Shown here in pieces: positions 22,922 to 34,200 of a DNA stretch of 64,000 nt; position 1 is the first letter of the stretch; each line of letters begins with the position of its first letter. Location: the NCBI GenBank assembly GCA_025175895.1, contig CM046004.1, positions 12,077,011-12,141,010 of the forward strand, in the 5' to 3' direction. The stretch comes from Wurfbainia villosa. Taxonomy: Eukaryota; Streptophyta; Magnoliopsida; Zingiberales; Zingiberaceae. Below the pieces are notes generated by a model. The model saw nothing but the letters and a program-made list of their open reading frames with translations, did not search any database and was not told the DNA's origin. The position numbers were made by a program, and so were the translations under genes.

Positions 22922-22931
22922 CCATTTATAA
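22922..22931 (-). promoter_or_regulatory. Predicted TATA box, E 5' LTR
   Basis: Minus-strand TTATAAATGG, about 490 bp before the LTR's transcriptional end, matching the promoter position in F and G. It would drive E's intact gag. Inferred only. Confidence 0.5.
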
Positions 22932-23655
22932 CCTGCATCGAGTTGTTTTCGCGCCTAGCAGTCGACTGCCATAAGGCCCCAGTCGACTTCCCCTGTAGCC
23001 GTTGTCTCACAATGGCCAGATCCACATTGGATAAGTTCTAACGGATCACCTATCAGTCGACTGATGGGCTAGTAGTCGACTGCCCAGTCGGCTACGGAGC
23101 GTTCTGTGCTTGCGACACTCCCATCATTCGACTACCATCCCTCGGCAGTCGACTGCTGTCGACATCAGTCGACTGCCAAGCACAAAACCACAGCCTTACA
23201 CCAGTCGAACCCTAGTCGACTTGGATCAGTCGAACCGGCACCTATGCCAGTCGACTGCTGTCGGACAAAACCTCAAACACCAAGTTGTTTGAGCATCCAA
23301 CCGTCGGGTAAACCCTCAAACATCAAGTTTGAGCCTCCGACACTCAGTCTTAGCCACTTGGCCAAGTCCACCTTATCCCTCATGGAGTTCCCCACCGAAG
23401 CTCTCTTTCCTCGGCCTACGTCCCTCGGATGTGCCAAGCGCACGGATTCGCAACGCCATCCTTCGCGTCTCATGCCCTAGAAGTATGCTTCCCTTTGGGC
23501 TCACTCCATTCGCTCCCCGTCCAGCGGTCCCTCGGATGCACCAAGTGCACGGCTTCGCAATGTCATCCTTCACCGACTCAAGGACCCCGAGCCTAGTGAA
23601 CTTACCAAGTCCTCAAGACTTCCCACATGCACCAAGCGCACGGCTTCGCAATGCA

Positions 23656-23824
23656 TTGGACTTTTCCACACCAAGCTCCATGCTTGGATTTTCCATGCCA
23701 ACACCATGTTGGACTTTCCCACACCAAGCTCCATGCTTGGATTTTCCATGCCAACACCATGTTGGACTTTCCCACACCAAGCTCCATGCTTGGATTTTCC
23801 ATGCCAACTCCATGTTGGACTTTC
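23656..23824 (-). repeat. 53-bp tandem repeat in E LTR, about 3 units
   Basis: Units of the form TTGGACTTTCCCACACC...CATGCTTGGATTTTCC...CAACACCATG, 53 bp each, with little divergence between units. Each holds CCAAG...CTTGG, able to form a small stem-loop. Related units occur in the G, B, K and A-flanking LTRs. Confidence 0.85.
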
Positions 23825-23924
23825 CCATGACAATCCCATGTCATGAGTTTTGTCTATCATCAAAATACTATCAAGGTACTTGCTCGAGTCAAACTCGAGT
23901 CAACCTTGGCCGATTGCACCAACA

Positions 23925-25084
23925 CCAGTCGGGACTTCTATGGTCACTGCCCATTGCCCTGTTGTTGCCCGTATCCTCCGGATGGTTGGGAGTTTCCCAA
24001 GTTATTTTTGTAGGAAAAGTTTGGGTGACTCCTCCATCTGGGATTGTAAGTATTAGAGTACGGGTTGTGGGGCCTTTGATCATAGTCCCCAATCACGTCA
24101 CAATGCTCGATCTGCTCATCTGAGGTCCCCTGCCCTACAAAGTGGTCCTCACGATACGCTGTCACCCCCTCTCCAATGTCAATGGCCCCGCATGAAGATG
24201 AAGGATTCATAGAGCTAGTCAAACCGTCTGCTGAGCGCATCCATCCTTGCTGAAAGGTTGTCCATGGAGTTGACAGTGTATCGTCCTGCTGCAGGTGTGG
24301 GTTCACCACGTTCGGAGGCCCATTGATGGTGGTTTTGTGCCACCTCCTTGATAAGCTCCTCTACCTCCTCAATGGTCTTATTCATTAAGGCTCCTCCTGC
24401 GGCAGAATCTAAGGACATCTTTATGGTGTAAGTGATCCCATTATAGAAAATGTGGATCACTAGCCACCTCTCCAGTTCGTGGTGTGGCCATTGATAAAGT
24501 AGCCCCTTGTAGTGATCTCATGCTTCGAACAGGGACTCCCCCTCCTTCTGGCGAAAGCTCGTTATAAGATGGCGCATGTGAGCAGTTTTACTTGGTGGAA
24601 AGTATTTATTCAGAAACTGCTGCTCACACTGCTCCCATGTGGTGATGCTACCAGAGGGTAAGGAGTGAAGCCAAGCCTTAGCCTTATCCCGCAGTAAAAA
24701 CGAAAAAAGGCTCAGGAGGATCGTGTCAAAAGGTACTTCGTTCAGTTTCATGGTTGACCAGATTTCAAGGAAAGCCTCAAGATGCCAGTTCGGGTCTTCA
24801 GTTGCAGCTCCCCCGAATTGGCTTTGTTGGACCATATGTATGAGTGTCGGCTTTAGTTCAAAGTTATTCGCCGATATGAATGGTCCAGCTATGCTCGGCC
24901 TGAATCCTCTAGCACTAGGAGCTACGTAGTCCTGCAAAGGTCGGCTTCCCATGTTCACCTTGGAAGCAGCTTGATCTTCCATCTTACGTTGTTCTGCTTT
25001 CCAACGGTGAAAGGTTCGCTCTATCTCAAAATCGATCGAAATTAGACCTTCCGACCCTAGACTTCTAAGCATACGACGAACCAA
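23925..25084 (-). pseudogene. D gag, Athila-like, disrupted
   Basis: The frame from 25084 covers the conserved capsid-like part, with blocks such as FELKPTLIHMVQQSQFGG, EDPNWHLEAFLEI, and WEQCEQQFLNKYFPPSKT. A TGA at 24518-24520 interrupts it. The same frame resumes at 24460-24215, and a frameshift near 24240-24300 leads into the C-terminal part with NPYSNTYNPRWRSHPNFSY. That last motif is characteristic of Athila Gag. The gene is cut by element E at 23925. Confidence 0.85.
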
Positions 25085-25350
25085 ACCACAAAAAGTAAGA
25101 GTGCTAACCTAGCACTAAAAGCAGAAAAATAAATAAATCTAGCAAATAAAAATCTAAGATGCAACAAGTAAAAGGAAACTACTACTGCAAATAAAAACTA
25201 AATCTAGATATGGAAACTAGAACTAAGCAGATAAGATTAATCTAAAAAGAAAAATAAAGCAAGAAAATTAATCTAATCCTAAGTCCGATCCAATCTACCA
25301 CCATTCGATTGATATCGAATCAACAGTCCCCGGCAACGGCGCTAAAAACT
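25085..25350 (-). other. D leader and primer binding site
   Basis: A-rich untranslated leader. The primer site (25327-25344) reads TAGCGCCGTTGCCGGGGA on the minus strand, which is the tRNA complement typical of Athila-like elements. It ends six bases from the LTR at 25351. Confidence 0.8.
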
Positions 25351-26251
25351 TGATGCGCACGATCGCGACCTTAAATCTCGCGACGGAGACCGTCGAAGAC
25401 TCAAAGTACGTGCTCGCGCTCAATGCCCGCAAGTGCACGGATATCGTCAAGTAATAAATAGATTATCAATCCCACAGGGACTGGGATTCGAGTACCAATA
25501 TACTAAGTGGTTGCAATTGTTCGGACGAAATCTCAGTGAGAGTCAATTGGTGAGGACTATCGGAGGACCCTACTCAGTGCGGTGTCACACGGAGAAGGAA
25601 AAGAGCGTGTCGGTGTCTTAAAAGGCGATTCTAGGACTTCGATTTCGCTTGTGTACCATATATCAATGTTGTCAATTGGCGTCGTCTAAATGTCTACCTA
25701 CGATTTTGGGGAAGGGACATCATACACTCTCCCGCAGAGCCGCCGCATTCACCAGGAGCTATCCTCGCCCGAAAGGACGGAATAGAGGGTACGAGAATGT
25801 CAAATCAATCCTTGCGGGGGACCATTTCCGATTCCACCGCTCCCTTCTCCTCGCAGTTACTGGAGGTCAGGTTTACCCCCAGGTTCCTTGATCAAACCTC
25901 CTAAATATAGATTTCGAGAGTTGTCACCACCTCATATCGCCTAAGCACAGCGTAAAGAAAGCCAAATTCACGAAGATATAATAGAGAACAACATCCAATT
26001 GTCAAATTAAACTTTTGGCCAGAATTCAACATGAACCAACATTGTCTATGAACACAAGTTACTCCCTAATCCTAGAATCAAAAGTACTACTCCATAAATA
26101 CGAAGGAAGAACCACAAAACATGTTTAAGTTCGAATACAAATAGAGATAAGCACATAAATAGAGATTACAATGTGTTGTGATCTTCTCTCCGACATTGTA
26201 TTTGCAAGTTGTGGACCTCCGGCGGCGTTACTCCTCCCCACAGCGAGTTAC

Positions 26252-28781
26252 TAGTCGAACGATTTTAATTGTCACAATACCGTTCCCAAATTATTTACCG
26301 AACCCCCTAACTACACTAATGCAGTATAGAACTGACTCGGATTGTCTCCCAACGAACCTAATGGTTGGACGTTTGTTTTTAAACAGAAGTAAACACTGGG
26401 GGTTTTTATAATTATCAAAACAATTAAAATGCAAAATCAAAAGCAAACATGAGAATTAAACATGCAAAAAGTAAATCTAACTACCGAATGACAAGTAACA
26501 AGCAACTATCCTAATGCGCAAAAGTAAGTGATCACACACCGCACTGTCACTATACGGTACAATGATCAAATAAATGTGAACAATTCAACCATACACCGCA
26601 CTGTCACTATACGACACAGTGATCAAACAGCCATTGAAAAACAAAACTTACAGACAGAAAGGAAATCGACCAAGCACCGCACTGTCACTATACGGTACAA
26701 TGATCAAACAAATGTGAACAATTCAACCATGCACTGCACTGTCACTATACGACACAGTGATCAAACAGTCACTAAAAACTGCAATAAATGAAATGCAATA
26801 AACGAAAGCAATTCAACCAAGCACCGCACTGTCACTATACGGTACATTGGTCGAATGTAAATGAAACTATCCTAACAACTAAAGCATAACATAAATAAAA
26901 CTCTAACTAAGAATCGAATTAAACACAAGTTAGAATACATAATAAAATACAAGGTAAACCGCAGATTAAACACAAAGTAAAATACTAGTGAAAACACAGG
27001 TTACGAACACTAGTAAAAATACAATTCAAGACCACTGGTGAAACCACATATTAAAAACACTAGCAAAAACACAATTGAAAACACTAATACAACCACAATG
27101 TAATAACACCAGTGACAACACAAATGAAAACACAAGTGCAAATACAAATGAAAACACAAATTGAACCACAAACTCAAATCACACAAAGTAACAAGGTAAC
27201 ACAGTAAAACAATAACAAACACAATACTGAATCAACAGTAGATCAATAAAGTAAATCAACAGTCATCCACAAACACCGAAAAGGTACCACCCTCTCTGGT
27301 GACCTACGATAATACCGAACACTCAAAGGGTCTCAGGGTACGGATCTCTCGTCGGATTCCGACAAGAGTTGGATCGATGCAGTAGTTCACAGCTCCGATG
27401 ATGGATGCGGGACTGCCGTGACCACGAGCAGTCAATGGATGGAATCGGATCACGAGGCGATGATCGTCGCCACCATTCTTGTTGAAGACCACCTGGATTG
27501 GAAGGCGCTGCCGGGCTGGGAAAAGATTCTGCGGGATCTCGGCGATGTAGCAAGTCACCCCTAACGTCCCACTAGGGTAGCTCGGCTCATTGGTGAGGAT
27601 TTGAGGATCGTCGGTGAAGGCAGGGCGAACTCCACCGCTCGGTCGATGGGTGCCAGCCCAAATCGGTGCAAGCTCAGTCGAACCAAAGGAAGAGGAAGGG
27701 CCGGAGTGGAATGGAATCGGGAGGACCATGGATTTAGGAATCCGTCGTAGAGTCTTTCTTTGTGGAATCATTGCTTGGCGCTCGTTTTGGGTTGAAGAAG
27801 GGGCTGCGATGTGTGGAGGAGATGAGGGAATAGGGAATGCCACCGCCGGCCTTGGTGGAGGAAGGGAATGGCTGGCGGTGCTCCGGGCGGATGCTGTGGA
27901 AGAAAGTCGTCGGCGGAGTGCGATTTGGGGAGGAAGATGTGCAGATTAGGGGAAGAAGAAAAACTGCGAATCGCGATCGTTTTTTTGGATGAAGAAGACG
28001 CGTGAAGAAGATGATTAAAGGCTTTTTCTGAGCCGTCCGATCATTTAGCCCATTGATCTCAGCCGTCCAAATGAAACTAGGGCTTGATTAATCAATTAAG
28101 TTGGCTTCATTTGGCTACCCAATCCAACAACTGTAATCAATCTGATTTCAAACAGACGGATCTGATCCATCTGAAGGGATAATCGAGATCCAACGGTCTG
28201 GATGAATAGCCAAGATGTGTAGATCACAATGCATGGGTCGGATCACTCCAGATTCAGATTAATGGCTTAGATTGAGCCATCACATTGGATGGTCTAGATT
28301 GCTTCGATCTCTAATGAATGGAACTGATTGAATCTGAATGGAAAATCACGATTGATCGGATCTAGATGAAAGGATAAGATGTCTAGATCTAAATGTATGG
28401 ACTGGATCTCTTCAGATCTAGATAGATGGCTCAGAATCGATCAGATCTCATCGGACGGTCAGGATTGACTAGATCTGAACCCTTTGATTAAACTGCTTCT
28501 GATCTTGATGAAAGGTCCAGATTAATCACGTTTGAAATAATCCTTCTAGCCCTAGATGAAGCCATATTTGATCCAACTTTAGTCTAGTCCAGTGGCTCAT
28601 CTCGATCTCCTACAAACAAAGATAAAATTTACATATAAGTCCAAAATTTAAGAGAATTTACAATAAGGTCCAAAAGATGATCCAACTCATAAAACATGCA
28701 AATAATCAATAATTCAACACACGAGAGGATTAAAACGATGATATTAAGGCCCAAAATAATACAACAAAATGGCAGTTATTA
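26252..28781 (-). repeat. C 3' LTR (2530 bp)
   Basis: Plus-strand start TAGTCGAACG (the partner has TGGTCGAACG) and end GGCAGTTATTA (the partner ends CAGTTATCA). It contains five spaced CACTGT...boxes (26539-26850) and an A-rich tract (26880-27250). A GC-rich segment (27300-27950) happens to leave a 179-codon frame open on the minus strand, and a GATC-rich tail (28020-28620) follows. Confidence 0.9.
26539..26850 (-). repeat. Five spaced CACTGT-type boxes in C 3' LTR
   Basis: ACCGCACTGTCACTATACG boxes start at 26539, 26595, 26676, 26733 (one mismatch) and 26823. They alternate between a GGTACAATGATCAA and a GACACAGTGATCAAACAG continuation. Spacing alternates near 56-57 and 81-90 bp. The second type can pair CACTGT with ACAGTG. 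The same array is at about 45860-46170 in the other LTR. Confidence 0.85.
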
Positions 28782-30296
28782 ATTCCCCCACACTTATTTT
28801 TGTGCGTCCCGTGTAATAATAAAAATAAAGACACACTAACTCAATCACTCATTCCCCAAACAATACCCAGATCAATAATTCAAAGATAGAAAAAATAAGT
28901 TACTTAGGATCACCAAATAGGTCCGGATCTAGGGTAGTCAAAAAAATCCGACTCCTACAACAGTCAACATGTATGATGATTTACAGTCAAATCAAATAGA
29001 CTAAGTCTGATACAAAACCTCCCAAAATGGATAAATGCACTGATGCTCACATAATAAACGTAGGAGTGGGGCGCCCTCAAAACAACATGTAATCTTGTAC
29101 TACCATATGCTTGCTTATCATCTACTTCTCTACTGCTATCAATACATCTCATACATAAATCAAAAGGATTTATCAAGAATCAAAATAAGATCAAAAGTAG
29201 ATTGCAAATAAAGTATGCAAAGAGTAGTACAAGACAAAGGTACAAATGAATAGGGAACAATAGAAGAATTGGGCAAATAAACCTGATGAGTTGCTCTGTG
29301 ACAATGCTCAATGACAACAATAATATGGGAAGAGGTTAGGACAATTGGAAACTTTAGAATTGGATTCAGGATCAAATGGCTCTGTCCAACACATTGCAAT
29401 TCCATTTGCCTGCATTACAATTGCACTTTTTTTTTCTTTTTTTTTTTAACAAAAGAAACATCAATGGTGCCATTTTTTTCTCTTTTTTTTTTTGCAGAAA
29501 ATCAAGTACTAATCACAAGCAAATATATCTCAGGACCAATGACCTCTGAAAACTATGTCTTTCATATCATGTTTCCAATAAAAATAATATAGCTCCTCCC
29601 CCACACTTAAAAATTTTGTCCGTCTCGGACAATACAACCCATCAAACTATTCCTCCAACATGGAAAACAATAGATATACAAAAGATAATCCACCAAGATA
29701 CAAAGACAATGAATAGTAAATGAAGAGATATGACAAGAGATGGAATAAGTAAGTATCATGTGGATTAGACAAGCAAACCAAGTCAGAAAAGATTCAAGAA
29801 TGAAATCCTTCATCATATTCATGCAAGTAAATGTTCTTGAAGTTTTGAAAAGACTCAAAGCAAGTTCTAGAGCAACAAGTATCACACGTGTATCACACCA
29901 AAGTGGGTAATTTATGAAAATGGCTTACAACCTCACTAGGTGAATAAAAATCAAGCTTGGTCTATCAATAAAAAGTTCACCACATAATAAGTGACTGCAT
30001 GCAGGTGAAGTCTCCTATCATACACAAAAATCCATAATTTGATGATCAAACTTAACTAATTTTTACCGTCTCTGACATGATACTAAGGTATGCAAAAGGG
30101 AAAATTATTTGACTCAACAACAACACTAAACCTAGGTAAACAGGCAAACAAGCAATCAACCACACAAATTATTTCGAACATGAAAGGAAGAAAATAAATG
30201 CAGTAATAAAAGAACACACTCCTCTTTCAAGTCGAAGAAAAAGCATTATCATGTCTGGCCCCACCGTATTCTCCAGAATAGATTTGATCTCTTTCC
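28782..30296 (-). other. C polypurine tract and 3' non-coding tract
   Basis: The polypurine tract lies directly at the LTR edge (minus-strand AAGTGTGGGGGAATT, 28782-28796). A second copy, AAGTGTGGGGGAGG, lies about 810 bp upstream at 29595-29608. Long T runs are at 29428-29448 and 29482-29493. No credible gene in between; short minus-strand frames lack recognisable motifs. Confidence 0.7.
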
Positions 30297-30566
30297 TTAA
30301 AATAGTCTGCGTCTATTGCGAAAGTGAGACCCTTGATCACTAATTATCGCCCTGGGTACTCCAATTCTGCAAAATATGTGAGAACTAATAAAATCCACAA
30401 CAACTAGAGAATCATCAGTCCTGGTGGGGATGGCCTCCACCCATTTGGAAACATAATCATATGCCAAAAGAATATATGAAAATCCAAAAGATACAGGACA
30501 CGGACTCATAAAATCAATACCCCAAATATTAAAAATCTCACAGAATAATAAAAGTTGTTGAGGCAT
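30297..30566 (-). pseudogene. C integrase core fragment (Athila-like)
   Basis: The frame includes WGIDFMSPCPVSFG, YVSKWVEAIPTRTDD and GVPRAIISDQGSHF. These are the first and second catalytic-aspartate regions of an Athila-type integrase. The catalytic-glutamate region is missing; the frame breaks at 30297. Upstream, 30567-31004 has only decayed sequence that matches the expected RNase H to integrase order. Confidence 0.85.
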
Positions 30567-31004
30567 TTCATTTCTACGTCCTATGTTCCCTGTTTGTTAA
30601 CATCGCTCACAAGACTTGTAGAATTCAAAGGCATCATGAAATAAGGTGGGCCAATACAAACTAGACTATACAACTTTTCTAGCAGTCCTTTGGGGTCCAA
30701 AATATCCCCCACAAGCCAGAGAATAACAAAAAGTAAGTATGTATGGAATGAAACTCATAATCAAGTCCACATCATCTAATAATCTGATCACTATTAAATT
30801 TTCAATGATAAAGATCATCCCATACATAATACTTAGCATCACTTTTCAATTTCTGGACTTGTGCATGAGTAAAATGTGAAGGTACAACACGGCAACTAAA
30901 TAAATAGCAAGATCTGCATACCATGGTATCTTACCCTACAGGTGAAAAATTGCTCATCTGGAAAAGAATCTGCTTTGGGGGTGGGCTCAATCTCCATCAC
31001 AATC

Positions 31005-31286
31005 CTAGTCAAGCTGAAATACCACCTCCTTTTGCAACAAGTTGGTCAAGGGTAGGGCAATCTTGCTGAAGTCTCTGATAAAACATCTGTAGAAACCTGC
31101 ATGATCTAGAAAAGCACAGACTTCCCGCACAGAAGCAGGGTAAGATAAAGAAGATATAACATGAATTTTAGCAGGATCTACTTCAATACCATACACAGAA
31201 ATGATATGACCTAAGACTATCCCATGCTCGACCATGAAATGACATTTCTCACAAACATCTGATGGAAGTGATCCTTGGGGTGTCAC
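31005..31286 (-). pseudogene. C reverse transcriptase thumb fragment
   Basis: Residues such as CHFMVEHGIVLGHIIS, GIEVDPAKI and YPASVREVCAFLDHAGFYR are the conserved end of a Gypsy reverse transcriptase (connection to RNase H). The catalytic YXDD part is absent: sequence on the 5' side, continuing at 45262 beyond element B, is leader-like. Confidence 0.85.
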
Positions 31287-32482
31287 TTGAAGCGTGCAAG
31301 TCCCTACACATTGTTAGGACTTGTGCGCCCGCTAGAGGGGGGGTGAATAGCGTCGTGCTAATTGTGATGGAAATCGTTCGCGTGCTTGTCTACAATTTTC
31401 GTTAGCACAGCGGAAACAAAGATAATAAAGCAATAACGAAAACACAAACACACAAACGCAAGGATATAACGTGGTTCGGAACCGAACGGTTCCTACTCCA
31501 CGGATCGAGCTCTAACGAGCTCTAGCGATGCCAATGCAATCACTAATCAATAAACTCCTTCTCAACAACAAGTCGGAGGCGGGGAAACCTCGTACAAATG
31601 TTTACAACAATAAATGAAAGAAATACAAGCAAATACAAGTGAAAATGTAAAGAACACTTTACAAACTAGGGTTTTGAGCGCTTGCTTGTCGGTTGCTTGG
31701 ATGAGCTTGAAGGACCCTGAAATGCACCTGAAAATCGCCTTCAAATCGCCTCACCAAAGCCCCCAAAGAACTGATGATGAAATCCTCCACGAGCTCCCCT
31801 TTTTATCTTGCGTCGGGCTGGATTTTCGAGTATCAGTTGACTGTCATAAGTCCCTAGTCGACTGATGCCACTGTTATCGTGAGACAACGGCTCAATCCAC
31901 GTCGGACAAGTTCCAACAGGACTTTGGCCGTGATCGCTAACATTGGCGGGCCGATCGCATACCCGTAGTCGACCGCCCGACTACGGAGCATTCTGCGTGT
32001 TTCGACACGTAACTAGCAATGATCGTTTCGATTCTTGGCGCGATCGTCAGAGACATCACCGATCGTTTCCAATGAGCAATGATCGCGAGCAATTTCAGCT
32101 CTAAATCGGTGCGATTCACTAGGCAATGAACCGCCATATTGCGATGACCGCCAACCTCAAACATGAGGTTTTAACCCAAGTATGGTGCCCCCATACTTGC
32201 TAGACCACCCTTAGCCTAGACCTAAGCCTTCTAGCCACCTCCATCAGCCTCACGCCTCTCAGATACCTCCAAGTCATCCATGACTTGTTCATCCATCGCG
32301 CTAGCCTCCAGGTGCTTCCCTCGACTATGTCATGCTAACAGTGTCTACACCGCCAAGGCACATTGGACTTATGCCGCCAAGACTCCGCTTGGACTTTACG
32401 CCGCCAATATCAATCCCCTTGGACTTCTCATATGCCAAGACTCAAGCTTGGACTTTCCCTTGCCAACCCATGTTGGACTTTC

Positions 32483-33841
32483 TGTTGGTGCAGTGGGCAC
32501 CAAAGTCGAACCGGTATTTTGATTATGGCAAAAGGCTCAATAGTTAAGGGTATATTTGTTATCTTACGAGCTCAATTAAGTGTGCAGAAATGCTAAAGTT
32601 GAGCGGAAGGTCTGCGACACCCGGTGGGAACCGAGGTGGTCGGGCAACGCCAGAGGGACTTCGGAGGAAGCCGAGGTACTCGGGTGAAGACCGGAAGCGA
32701 GGCTACAAGGTAAGCTCGTGTGAAAGCGAAGCAAGGTCGTTAAGCGTAGATCCGACCCAATACCTCCAATGGAAGGTCTAGGTCGAGATCAGATGGTTAG
32801 AACCATCGTACTTTATATTTTAAGCTAACTTGTATCAGCCCAAAACCCTTTGACTACCAACTGCTAGTCAAGTTCCAGCCTCGAGAAGAGCTCGAATTTC
32901 AAGGGGGTGAATTTGGACTTGACTCGTGTTTTGGTACAAAGGGTGATGTGGCATCAAGGTGGACATCCAAACCATCACCAAGCTTCCTTGTGGTGGACGC
33001 CCAAGATAAGGTGAGTTGGCACAAGATGGTTGGCTCCCATGATGTGGCACAAGTTGAATGGCTCCAACAAGTTGGCGCCCAAGGAGGTTGGAGGTGGCAC
33101 AAGGTGGTTGGATGAAACACCTCATCCACAAGTTGGCGCCCAAGGAGGTTGGAGGTGGCACAAGGTGGTTGGATGAAACACCTCATCCTTGAGTTGGCGC
33201 ACAAGGAGGTTGGAGGTGGCACAAGGTGGTTGGATGAAACACCTCATCCTTGAGTTGGCGACCAAGGATGTTGGAGGTTGCACAAGGTGGTTGGATGAAA
33301 CACCTCATCCTTGAGTTGGGATAAGAACTCACTGACACTACCTATGTCTAAATTCATAGATCAATATCCATAAATAGACATGTTCAAGCCAAGCAAAGAA
33401 CAAGAATTCAAGAGTTTCAACACGCCGTCAGTAACGCCGCTTACTACTACTCACATTTGCTACGACGAAGCGTCACGACAACGAAAGCTACATCTTCTAC
33501 TTATAAGAGTTGTCGGTATATTTATTTAAGTTCTACTTTTTAAATTGTCTTTGTGCTTTAATCGTAATAAGGAAAGGGGAGTGTCCTTTGCCTTGATTTC
33601 TTTTGTAATCGCTCTTCTACTTCCAACGAAGAGGAGTGGTTTTAGTGAATTGCTCTCCGTGACGTGATCAAGGATCACTAGGCCGTGGATTAGCAATCTA
33701 AAGATTGTGAACCACGAAAAATATCTTGTCTACTTTATATTTCCGCCAGGCATTCTCTACTTGCTTTTTACTTATTGCAAAAGTTTTTAACGACATCAGT
33801 ATCGCTATTCACCCCCCTCTAGCGACACTTTCGATCCAACA
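32483..33841 (+). repeat. A 5' LTR (1359 bp)
   Basis: Starts TGTTGGTGCAGTGGG, ends TTTCGATCCAACA. It contains four 61-bp tandem units (33068-33311). A TATA-like CCATAAATA lies near 33370. Compared with the 3' LTR it has many 1-2 base indels, often in homopolymers. Confidence 0.92.
33068..33311 (+). repeat. 61-bp tandem repeat in A LTR, 4 units
   Basis: Units begin CAAGTTGGCGCCCAAGG or TGAGTTGGCGCACAAGG and continue GTTGGAGGTGGCACAAGG to ATGAAACACCTCATCC. Period is 61 bp. The 3' LTR has four copies at 38924-39163 with small deletions. The related solo LTR at 13-1072 has none. Confidence 0.9.
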
Positions 33842-33843
33842 AT

Positions 33844-33855
33844 TGGTATCGAGTC
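33844..33855 (+). other. A primer binding site (degenerate)
   Basis: TGGTATCGAGTC, two bases after the LTR. It keeps the TGGTATC core of the Met-tRNA site but differs at later positions, consistent with decay or sequence error. Confidence 0.7.
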
Positions 33856-34200
33856 GGGCGCTAAGATTCGTGAAACCACCAATCTAGCTTTGTTTTTCTT
33901 TTACAGATTTTTATTTATTTATTTCTGTGTATAATTATTTCACTTGCTTATCTTCTCCTACATATAGAATTGCATTAGAGGCTTTAGGATCCGATAAGGT
34001 TGTCCTTCTGGTTAGATCCGAGTAAGGTTGTCCTCGGAACTTCAACAACATTCGCATTTGATTGTTTATTTCTTTTTGCAAGTTACATTTTATATATCTT
34101 TTTACTTCCCTTTTACTAATCCAAGGCGAAAGTCTTGGAATATTCTTTCGTGTGTGTTTTGCAAGATTCTTTTAAATCGTTCTTCTTCTTGTTTTTAAAT

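Larger units (their letters stand above)
19517..23924 (-). mobile_element. Element E: gag-only element missing its 3' LTR
   Basis: Minus-strand element with 5' LTR 22440-23924, primer site, intact gag 20807-22381 and most of the non-coding tract (19517-20806). The 3' LTR and the adjacent ~370 bp are gone at the joint with K. The right edge abuts element D's gag region, so E probably inserted into D and the left side of both was then deleted. Confidence 0.8.
22440..23924 (-). repeat. E 5' LTR (1485 bp)
   Basis: On the plus strand it begins TATAGGATC, a degenerate form of the family's TGTTAGG end, and ends GCACCAACA. It carries many CAGTCGACTG palindromes (22962-23265), a TATA-like TTATAAATGG on the minus strand (22922-22931), and three 53-bp tandem units (23656-23824). 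GC-rich open frames in 23270-24120 are repeat artefacts. Confidence 0.85.

Noticed and set aside
23106..24123. 124- and 264-codon plus-strand frames over E's LTR and D gag
   Set aside because: The frame runs antisense across the 53-bp repeats and then antisense to D's gag. It is explained by repeat composition.
26528..26791. Spaced repeats that might suggest a CRISPR-like array
   Set aside because: The units are inside both LTRs of a plant retrotransposon, spacers are themselves repeated, and no associated genes exist.
27304..27843. 179-codon minus-strand open frame in C's left LTR
   Set aside because: It lies wholly inside an LTR, has no recognisable motif, and the matching region of the right LTR (46586-47194) is broken by frame changes, so selection on it is unlikely.
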